Position numbers and translations under genes: made by a program
Assembly: GCF_015706575.1 (NCBI RefSeq)
Contig: NW_024037054.1
Span: forward strand, 1,550,001-1,614,000
Length of the DNA: 64,000 nt
Direction of reading: 5' to 3'
From: Patiria miniata
Lineage: Eukaryota > Echinodermata > Asteroidea > Valvatida > Asterinidae
In this document: positions 48,001-60,000 of the stretch, piece after piece
Layout of the letters: each line of letters opens with the position of its first letter
Numbering within the stretch: position 1 is the stretch's first letter
Notes under the pieces: generated by a model
Databases searched by the model: none
Seen by the model: the letters and a program-made list of their open reading frames with translations, nothing else
What the model was told of the DNA's origin: nothing

Positions 48001-51000
48001 GTAGTGATGCCCTACTATCACCAATATGTTAACATTCCAACAAGAGGATAGCACACCCTCGACAAATGTTATGGTAATATCTCCCATGGTTACAGATCTA
48101 GAGCTTTTGAAAAAGCGCCGCTTGAATGTCGACCATGACATTAATCACCTGCTCCCAAAATATGCTTCGTGCTTCTCCCACATTACACACAATTTCTCTG
48201 GCAAATCAGTAGATAAATGTAAAGAAAAACATAAGCGCTCTCCATGAGATAGTAAAGGCGATCTCCATGAGATTATAAAGGCGATTGTAACTTCGCCACT
48301 CGCATTGTTTTTGTGTGTGTCAGCATCCGGGCCGCCATGTGTGCGGGTATAGCCACGCGGGCCTTGACCAATGTAATTGTCATTCACCAATTGTACAATG
48401 TAATGTCAGTTTACACAAGTTATATTACAAAATTATTTGGTTTTTCTTTAGTTGTAAGAGCTCACACAATTCTTCTTGAATTGAACATATTTTCTTGTGG
48501 AAGAATCTGAATCTTGCATGACTGACTTTGTCATCCAATGTGTCAAGCGGGTTGGTCTGATCCCGAAACAAATGTTCATATTAGAGCGCTCTCCGATGTT
48601 CGCATCGCATTCTACTTAGTAACATAAACATCATCATTTTGTATGCACGATTTCACCGACCTACGCAAGTTAAAGACATTGTGTAACTTGCACAAGTATT
48701 TGTGGCACAAGGATTTTGATTAAGCCATTTTATAACTTGGCAGAAAGTTTTGTGAAATGATTATGATGCAACACAAACAGTAAGAATTTTTAATACTACA
48801 ATTTTTTTCAAAAATCTTGTAAAAAAATAACACAATGAGGTTGTCATGAAGTCACTTTAAGTTTTACATACAAGGTATTGTTAATCAACATACAAAGTTG
48901 TTACTCTTTAGTCTAGCATCATACAACACATGACTTTATCATGACATCACTTTTCATTGAGAACCTTTGGTACATGTTATTTTAAATTTCTAAAATTCCC
49001 CCAAGAAAAACATGTCCAGTCTTTGAACAAGATGCAACAAATCTAAACACAAAACATTATGAATAATGACATCAGAATTGATTCTCAAGTGAATACCTTT
49101 TGTACATCTTTGCTCAGGAGTCTGTAGTACATCAGTGCTTTCTCTCGAACATCAGGATCATCACTGGATTCTGAGAGGATAAAAGCAAACAAGATATTTA
49201 TCTTGGAGATCTTAGCAAAGTATGAACTAGTCAGATGCATAAAAACATATTTTTTAAAGCATAACTGGGAAACATATAAGGAAGTTTCTAAAACATTTGG
49301 AATGTTCCCATGAGAATTTCCCTCTTTAAGATTGTTGAACAAGGACTATTCCTACTCAGAACAGCCTACATGTAGAAACAAACATCAGGTGTGCCGATTT
49401 TGGACTGGGTTTTTTTTGCTTACAGGCTAATGAAAGTTTAAGCTGCAAACATATTGTGTACACTGTTCCAACCTTGTAAAAGAGCACTCAATAAGGAACT
49501 CTGTTAGCATTTTTCTTACCAATGCAGCGTTGCAGAACTTTGCCCAGCATATCTTGACACTCAGCTGGCCTTGAAAAGAAGAGCTTGGTGGTAGTTGTGA
49601 GGAGACTGAGTTTGACCAACTTGCTGGGCTCTTCTTCCCAGGAATCAAGCATACTTTCAAGAATGTATGGAGCATCAAGGAGATCCTAAAAAAAAATGAT
49701 CAATTCTTTTGATCACTGGGGTCGTTCAGACACCGTTTTAAGTTTCTGTAAAACGGTTTTATATTTAGACCGAATTGAGTTTAACTCATCACTAAAACGG
49801 CAACCTAAACCCCCTCGGAGGGAGGGTTTAGCGCTAAACCAGCCTGCTGTGTAACCAGCCTGCTGTGTAACCAGCCTGCTGTGTAACCAGCCTGCTGTGT
49901 AACCAGCCTGCTGTGTAACCAGCCTGCTGTGTAACCAGCCTGCTGTGTAACCAGCCTGCTGTGTAACCAGCCTGCTGTGTAACCAGCCTGCTGTGTAACC
50001 TGCCTGCTGTGTAACCTGCCTGCTGTGTAACCTGCCTGCTGTGTAACCAGCCTGCTGTGTAACCAGCCTGCTGTGTAACCTGCCTGCTGTGTCAGTTAAT
50101 GGAGCTGAATATAAAAGAGCAGTCATTTTTAACCCTAATCACCCCAACTCCATCAAAATCCAACCGCCCATTTTGGTGGATTTTGGGGGACTTGGTCCAG
50201 AAGGCCTAGCATGACCAAATATTGATGGAGTATGATGGACTTGGGCCTAATGGCCTGAAGCAGTGCTAGGGGTATCCAATTGATTTGCCTAGCTTCTTGT
50301 ACTGCTATTGTGATAAAAGCCATGTGTAGCAAGTCCATGAATGTCAACCAGTGCGTCAGTGGTGGATTCCATTATGTCATATAGTTTTGTATTGGACGCA
50401 CAGTGATTGATGGATTTTGATGGACTTGGTCCAGTTCCTAGTAAAAGACCCCAGGGAGTTAGGGTTCATCTAAACATTTTACCTGTCTTGAAGATGTGGT
50501 GTCCATGCTCTTCAACAAATTCAATTTTTTTCTCCCGGCAACTTTTCAACTTGTACAATTTTTTCAATGAAAAAAAAAATGATAATGTTGTAATTTTCAG
50601 TCATTTGTGTTCAACCCACCTTGCCATGTTGTGCTATCAACCAGACCAAAGCTGTTTTCCCCCTGGGATCTTGGACAACATGCTCACAAACTGGCAACTT
50701 CGTAATCACACCAGTGATGTAGTCAATCAGGTTCTCATATCTTAGAATATCTGCATGAGGACAAAACTTCAAATTTGGCATAAATTGTACTCAGTCTGAG
50801 ATAAGTCACATTGGTCCCTTTTGGCAAACTATGAGTGTACTTTCTTTATCCCTGTGTACTACCGTCATCTGTGTGTACCTACTATTTTCCTTTTTTTCTG
50901 GTCCAACGTAAGAAATCTTGATATTTACTCAGAGAGACTCATATTGATCTCACATCATTTAAAGACACCTTCCCCAAGGTACCAATAGCTTGATGTACAT

Positions 51001-54000
51001 CACATTCATGCCCGTCAATCCTATGGGGAGGGGAGGAGAGAGGGGGGGGGGGGGAGGGGAGGGCAGGAGGGTTGGATGGGGGGGGGGGGAGGCATGTCCT
51101 TTTAATAATATTTGGGCGGGGGACGCCAATGGTGATGTCACTCAATAATTTATTCCAGTGCGTGTAGATTTTAACCAAATGTACAAAGTTTCAATCAAAC
51201 TTCTTAGAACTCTCTAGACATTTAGCTATGAAAAAAAAAAAATCATTGAAAAAACATGGCCAATTACCAACCTGAATTAAAGTCTACTATGCCCCACCAG
51301 GATCTGTATCATATCAAGATTTCATTGTTAATCTTTTACTCAACCCACTGTAACATTATCTGGTTAATACCCACTCCACCCTCTCTGGACGCACACACAC
51401 ACGCACACAAGTGTGTATTTGCCTGCAATCGGGACCTATTGTCCCTCTATTGTTTGTACTCCTAACTTTTTAGGAAGACCTCCCATATGTTTTCTACACG
51501 AATCCAAATTGGGGACCTTTGGGAATTGGGGACCCTATTGTCCTCCATTGTTCAACGTCCCCTATTGAATGCAGAAACAAACTCACCCACACATCTTTGT
51601 AATCACCGGCAATCGTGGACCCCCTAATGTCCCTAATCCTCATTCGTAACTTTTTTTAGCAACAGCTCTCATTGGTTTTGTACACGAATTTCAATCAATG
51701 ACTATCGGTCAATCGTGGACGTATTGTTTGTGCCCTAACCTAGGTCCACGATTGCCGGTGTTTACATACTCACGTACGCATCATGTACATGCCTCACAAA
51801 CATGTATTGTACATGCACATTCCCACTATTCAGTATTTCTGACCACGAAATTAATTCTTTTAATCGTTTTGTGCAGGACTTTGATATAAAAAGGCAAAGG
51901 TCTACAGTGGTTTGAATAATACTTGACAGGTCGTATTTCGTTTGTGTATTAAAGGACATTAAACTCCACCCGTGACGTCACCCTATTGTCCTAGCGCTCC
52001 ATTATTTTGCACGAATGGAGCGTTGGAGGCGATACCTCTCCATTCTTTTGGAGGGTAATAAAGCCTCCATCACTCCATTCCTACAAAATAATGGAGCGGG
52101 AAATAAAGAAACACCAAAAATGACACACTTATAGTTTTGCACAGATGCAACTTTACTACACCGTTTCTCAATGATAATTTTATGCATTTTCTTATATATT
52201 TCGTACAATGCTTAATACGTAAGTCAACAACCATTTTTTTTTTCGCACAGAATTTTCTCATTAGTCCTACACCGTTTCTCAAGTGGAATTTTATGCATCA
52301 TTCGTACGATTACGTGAAATTTAGGAACCATTTATGTTTCTTATATAGCATGCTACACCGTTTCTCAAATGGAATTTTAGGCATCATTCCTACCTGTACG
52401 TGAAAGTCAAAAACCATTTTTGTTTCTAATACAGCATGCTTCACCGTTTCTCAAATAGAATTTTATGCATTTTCTTATACAATTTCTTACAGTGTTAAGA
52501 CGAAAGTCAAGTACCATTTTTTTTCTTGTACAGAATGTTCGTATATAGTCATGTTACATGCAACAATATAAACGTTTCAACGATATAAATGTTTCACAGT
52601 TAAAGCAAATGTTTTGACAAGGTTCGCAGTACAGTTTATATCTCGATCTTGTTCCTGGGTTTCAATGCCTAGCATGCAGTCCTAGAAATTCTTGATCGGC
52701 AAGAACTCATCATCCTGAAAAAATGTGTAGGTCTTTTCCATGGTGTCCAAGAACAGTTGAAGGAAAATCACAAGTTCGTGCAATGTAAACCCGGAAGACT
52801 TGTAGCCGTTTTGCTTAAAAAATGCACCAAAATCTTAATCTTGCAATTTTGAGTGGTTTTAGCTCGTCCTTCCTTGTCCAATGATGAGTAGTTATAGTCT
52901 CGAGTTGCGTTGGTTACGAAGTAGTCCGACTGGAGATTGCCCGCTAGTTTGGACCCTCTTCATGACACTATCCACAGTCTGTAATGCCAGAATTAGAAGA
53001 AAACAAAATCAGAAAGTGGGTCAAACAATTAGACGGAAGCATAAGGTCATATTCCTGTAAATCCACTTAAGTCTTACAAAGCCGTAAAAGGCACAGGGTA
53101 GCATTGACGATTGCAAAGTGACGACACAGAGAGCTTCGAATTAGAACAGTCTTAGTGCAAACACGATTTCTGAATAAACTTCATCAGTTAGCAAATTAAA
53201 CAATAAAGCTTAATGTATCTGACATTATCATGCTCAAAATACAACATTTAAATTTTTGATTTTATTAGCTGTTATTTTTACTTGACAAAAAGGGTAACTT
53301 CTTACCTTTAATACTCATACATGCAATCTTCATATTCATTTGGAGTGTCAAAATGAACTTTTATATGTCCCAGGCAAAGTTTGAAGCGGCCAGTAAATTA
53401 TCATCCGATATATCCACGGAGCTAGTTTCAGCACCTATCAAAGACGGTTTCCTGGCACGCTATAATTCCACTGTATTCCACGTACGGCATTATTTCCATT
53501 ATTTCCATTATTTCCATCAGCATATTCAAGAACGAATGCATGATGCCTGGGCGGGGTTTAGCATTTATACCAAGCGCGCCTAGAATCCAGCATTGTATTG
53601 GTTACGTAAGAACATATTCTTATTCGCAGTACAATTCTGTACGATTCCATTTATACTAATGCAGTTTACAGTTACGCAATAAGACAAAGCTTGTGTCTTT
53701 GTATGAAACAAAGTCGCTCCATTCGTGCAAAATAATGGAGCGCAAGAAACAATAGGGGGACGTCACGGGTGGAGTTTAAGTCGGATAATGCCGCTCGGTA
53801 ACGCGCCATTCGTGGGTAAGAATGGCCCGAGGGCGAATCTTACCCACGAATGTCGCGTACCTCAGGCATTATCCTTTACATAATCTGATGTTTTTCATCT
53901 GAAATTTGGAATCCCACAGGGATCCAATACTTGGACCCAAAACTTTTATCATGTACTTCTAATTTTTACTTCATATTTTACTTCATATTTACGCCGATGA

Positions 54001-57000
54001 CTTTCAGCTTTACATCACTTTTAATCTAAACATCCCAGGTAAAGCTGCTGATGGGAGGCTGTGGTCATGCATAGACCACATTAGCCACTGGATGACTGCA
54101 AATAAGTTGAAACTCAACAGCTCCCAAACTGAATTTTCATAACTGCTTCTCAAAACACTTTGCCCAAGCTTATCAATTATATCTTTCCAATTGACAATGA
54201 GTATGTGTCCCCATCCATTTCAGTGAGATATTTAGGAGTAACTTCCACTCATCCATGACCTGACCATGCCCTCTCAAGTTACAGCCCTCAATCAGTCAAT
54301 CAATTTCACTGTACGCAACATTGCAAGAATCTGTCTTTTCATTGACCAGGAATTTGTACTCATGTCATGAGAGCCCCGACTCTGTCTGGACTTGACTGTG
54401 CCAGCTATCTTTTGGCTGGCTGAAGCAGCTCTTGAGATCTCACGACTGCAGCGTCTACAGAATAGGGTCCCTCGTATCATTTTCCAACTGCTGTGCCGAC
54501 AGCCCTCTACTCCACTCTTACAATCACTTCACTGGCTTCCGATTCAAATACGCATGATTTTCAAAATCCTTCTACATGTGTACAAATCGCTCAATGGCCT
54601 CATTCCGATACCTCTCAGACAGCATTTCACTTAACAAATCATCGCAACAGGGTCTATTGCTCAGCCACAGATACTACACCACTTGTGGTGCCTTCTCTGA
54701 GGTCATTCTCTATCTGTGTCCCTAGATTGTGGAATGACCTCCCATCAACAATCAAATTGGCTCCTAACCCACAAACTCCCCAACGTCACCTGAAACACAA
54801 CTGTTTGATCGATGTCTCATATTTTTGGTATCACTATTTATCTGATTATGCCATTGTACGTTGTTATGCTTTGTTGGTATATATTGTAAAGGGCAATGAT
54901 CATTAGTTTGGAATTGCACTATATATTGGCAGGATTTTTATTATAACGCCATAACGGCAGTCAAAAGCGATCAAGTGACTGTGTTTAATAGTTAAGAATT
55001 CCATTGTAAATTTGATACAGCCATGCTTTGACTGGGTGTGATTAATATACTACGAGTTCCCTCTTTTGTCTGTTGATGGACTTTGACTAGTCACAGTGGT
55101 TTACATGAATGTTATCTTAATGTTTTTTACTAGTCTGCATACAAATGGATGGCAGAGGAAGTGGACGGAAATTTGGACTGTTTGTGACTGATCACACAAT
55201 AAGAGGGTTAATGGAAGGAATATGACATAATTGAGTGGTCGGGCACAACCCGACGACTCTTTGGAGTTGTTACAATTAATCTTTGTTTCTTTCTTTCTTT
55301 TTCCAATTTATGATAGGAACTTGTAACTTTCAACATATATCGAGCCTCATCCCAAGTGGTGCATATTACTCTGACGTCATTATGACGTCATTGGGTGTCA
55401 AATTACAAGCGATTTTCGTTAAAAACATGACGATCTTCTTTCACCAATAACTCTTGAACAAAAAGATCAATTATGTTCCAATGTTGTAATCAGATAGACC
55501 ATTAATTGATAAACATTTTTTGTTGTGTACGTGAACTCGCTTGACCTTTAATTCCGGTTCTACCGGAGGGTCAAAGTTAGATGAATTCAAAATGAAGACA
55601 TTAGCCTGAAATCAAAACAAAGCACAATTTCTTCCGAAAGGTTTACGGTATGATCATAAAACCTAGTGTGAACTTGTACCATGTGACGAAGATGTTATAA
55701 ATGTTATGTCATCATGATGTCATTAGGTATCAAATTACAAGCGATTTGATTCTCTCTTACCCCCCGCCCTGCAAACAGGGCGCTGGGAAGGCAGATGAGC
55801 TTCACAGAATCTTGTGAAGGAAGTGGGGATGGCATTCTGGGTAATTTATCATGACCTATGTATAAAGCATCTGGCTGCAGCAAATACTATCCGAAAACTT
55901 TCCCATAGAAATGCATACACACCATACCGGATGTGATTTCTTTTTCACTGCGGACCATGTGGACAAATTTTGATCGTCGAATGATACGCATTTCGACCCT
56001 TCGTGAATTCGAAACGGAGCCTGAGCAACTGACGGGAGTTGAATATTTGCAAAACAGATAAGTTTTACAGATTTTCCTACATTATTATGCTTTTCGACCA
56101 AAAAAGGGCGCCGCATTAATTCATGAATGGGCCAGGAATAAAAGAGTGATGAATGACTCAGTCTTAACCTCCATGGTCTTAACGGCCGTTTCAAACCTTG
56201 CAGGGTCGTGGTCGTGATGACTTGCAGGTCACAGGTCACGCAAAATCTATCCAATCAGAGAGTTAATTTGTCAGCCCTTCCCAGCGTCCTGTTTGCAGGG
56301 CAGGGGTACGAGCGAAGTGATTTGATGGCACGATTTGACAAAAAAGTTTGACCTACCAATAGAGTATCGTGTTCAATTATTTCGTGAAGTTGTACACAGT
56401 GCCTTGAAGCATTTTACGACAGACAAATACATTATGGATAATTATGGATTATGCTAATCACAAAAACATAATTTTGACGTCATCCCACGAAAGGGCGCCT
56501 TCTAGCGGCACATCAAAAACGGTTTAATCTTTTAAAATGTTACAACCCTCAATCCAATTTTTGTGAAATTGCCCCAATATATCCCCTGAGCAACCACAAA
56601 TGAATTTGCAAGGTTTCATAATCATGACATCATCAGACCAGAAGTTACTGTAGGGAGAATTCAACAATGATCAGTTTATTTTTAATATAAATCCATCATA
56701 TGATCCCTGTCTCATGACTTAGTTTTTTGCCCAAAAAATGACATATGTTACACTTAATAGTGACCTTTTGCTTCCAATTACTGTGATGTCATCAAACCGG
56801 AAGTTGGCTGTTATTATCACATACACTTAGTTTCCATGCGTTATTTTTACTTTAGTGATAAGCAAGTGTCCTCCCTTCCCTTTTTTTGACTGATGACGTC
56901 ATCAAACCGGAAAGAACTTGTACGTGTACCTAAATGTTTACTGAAATTTATCATACCCTAAAAAACGCATTCTTTTTGTACAAAACATTTGGTACTGGAA

Positions 57001-60000
57001 ATGTTAAAGTTCTTGATCCTTTTTTCTGACATAAACATATTCATAACTTAACTGGACAATGTCTAATGAAATAGTTGTCTACCCGATCACTCTGCATTTG
57101 TAACAACAAACACGAACCTCTAGTAACTATCACTGAAATCATTTCCTCTTAAACAATAACCATTTACTTGTTTCTACACTGGTTCCCACACTACATACTC
57201 GTTGTGTTGTCCATTAGTCCATTCGCATATTTATATGAACATACTTTCAAGGACTACCAATCTTGCAGTGTTTACAAATGGACTGTAGCACAAAAGACAG
57301 TTGTTTGGTTACACTATGGTATCAAGATTGATTTGGAGTTTTAGAGGAAATAATAGTATAAATAAATAAGTCATTATTTGTAAAAACAAAATTTCTCGTT
57401 TTGATGACCTTACCCATCTCTAATTGTGAAGTCCAATGCTTTGGTCATTGATGTTTTTAATCCCTTGTTTTGTTTATTAGAAAAAACAGACGTATGTGTG
57501 CGTGTGTTACAATGTACATGTCTGCAGGTCTACGCTGACACATACAGGCCCCAGGAGACATTACCTATGGTACCTTGTGTTCAGGGTAAATTCTAGCCGT
57601 TTTTTTTTTGCAAAGCAGACGTGACAAATTTATTCAATAGTGTTTTAAGAACAATCAAGGTGATGTACTGGGCATACATGAGGTGATGTACTCCACGCAG
57701 TCCGTCAGTTTGTCAAACGTGAACTTATGCAATACGTCATGGGAATAATTCTCAACCAATGAAATTTCACGATCTATTACCATGGTATCAAAATAAGTGT
57801 TGACACCACATAATGAAAATCTTATTGTAAGTCTGAAGAGAACGATCCTGCAACATGGACTTACCATGAAAAACCACTAAGATTTCAGAGGAGACAGAGT
57901 CCAGCTCTAAGAAGAGAAGACTCCACATGGCTTCAATGCAAGTTAAGGTAAATGCAGGATTCATCTTTGCAAGCTGTCCCAAAGCTCTGATAGCAAACTG
58001 AGATAGAAGGACTGAGACGTCTGTTGCATATACACTGCACAAGAGGAAAAAAGAGAAACCTCTGCTAAGGCTAAAGAGTTTTCTTCATTCAAAAGACAAA
58101 GAAACAACATCAGTGGGAGGAATTTCCTTTAAAATAATAAGTCATAAATTATCCAGAACATCCTTGAAGATTCTGGCTAATCCGTAGTTGCAAAAGATGA
58201 CATTGCTGAGTTTGGCCTGAGGAAACCTGTGTGTTTATTTTCCCCCAACACCTTACATTAATCACTTGCTGATTATTTTGCTAGTAACGCTGTAAGGCTA
58301 TTTTTCCTACTAATAATAAGGGGGTTATGCCGTTATCTTAAAAGATATCAACATAAACTCCCTCTAGCTCACCTGAGTTCTTCTGTGATGTCTTTAAGTG
58401 ACTCATTTGTACAGAGTATTGCCAGCAGCTCAACTTTCTTGTACTTGATGTAGCCTGGGTCATTGTATCTGAAAAGGTATTCAATTATTACTGTGCCTCT
58501 TTAATCAAATGACCTTCTATGAAAACAAGTGCTCTGCAGATCACGTGTGTCCCCTTTTTCTGCGATCAATCCATATATGGATTGTGTTCTTAAAAAAAAG
58601 TGAAATTTTGTGCATTTTTACACAACCCCATAAAATGACTTTAGATGACCTTTGACCTCCCATTTCGGAAGACTTGTGATGAACCCCATGTAAGGATCAC
58701 TCCATCCAAGTAACACTTAAATTCATCAAATTCTGGAGACAAACATTTGAAGCATTTGAAGCATATTTGAATGACCTCTGATGACCCCTATTATAAGACC
58801 ATTATTAACCTCAGTTGACCTTTGACCTCACATATATCTCACATTAACTTTGCTACCGAATGACCTATGTAGTCAAGTTTTATGAAATTCAGGCAAATGT
58901 TTAGGAAATGAGAACGATTACAAAAACTTTAACATATGGGGCTATGGTTATACGGGAATACAGGTCTATGGTCATACAGAATATAGGACTGGTAAGTGTC
59001 TCCCAAAACTTTGTAACAAAGGTTAACAAGTCAGGATGCATCAACTGACAAACCTGCAGAAGAACTTTTTGTAGTATTTGTCCAGTTTTCCAGGTGCCTT
59101 GATATTCAGCCACTCTAGATGGCAAAGCGATGTGTACACCAACTCAGGACGGTCACTGCTCAGTAGACTAACTAGAGGACCTGTCCATACAAATACAAAA
59201 TGTATACAGAGTCATTGATTAGCATGTACTTAGCTGTGTTAAGGTCCTAAACAGTGTTATTGTAAGTAAGATTTGAGGCTTTGCATGGTGAAGATACTAA
59301 ATAATGAAGGTTTGCGGAAACACCATGTGCGAATAATTTCTCAACTAAGAGAATGGTTCTGAAAAGAACCAGAGGTATAAACTCGACGTTCCGGTCAGTA
59401 AGCTCTGACCGTCTTCAGGAGAGTGAACCAGAGTTTATATCTCTGGTTCTTTTCAGAACCATTCTCTTAGTTGAGAAATTATTCGCACATGGTGTTTCCG
59501 CAAACCTTCATTATTTAGTGTTATTGTAAAACATTTATAAAGCTTTTTTTTATTGAAATTAAACAAAAAATAATAAAAACATGAACGTGTGATGGAGAAG
59601 TTATATCTACTTTAAAACTGGAAGACGATGGGAGAGAAATTGACTGCCATTTGAATAACAACAAAAGTATAAACTAGACTTATGTTTGTGGACAAACACA
59701 GGGCTGTTTCGGTAACTTTTTTGTGACATGTGACATGTAAAGTTTCACGTTTAAGTTCCATCCAGAATGGATGCATAGCTCCGTTTATAATAAAATGGTC
59801 GCATATAAATATGTGACTATATTCTCATAGGGCTTTGAATTATGACGTCACAGGTCACGTGATGTCATGATGACGTCACATCAATTTCCATCTCTAATCA
59901 TCTATAACAACCTGCCGCTAGAGGGCGCTCTAACATTTTATGACGTCACCGTTAGTTTTTGTAAAAAACAACTTAGCCAAAGCATACATCGTTGAAAGCA

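Noticed and set aside
49713..50126. Minus-strand frame of about 137 residues with [17 protein letters not shown] repeats
   Set aside because: It is produced by the 16-bp tandem array and has no start context or homology.
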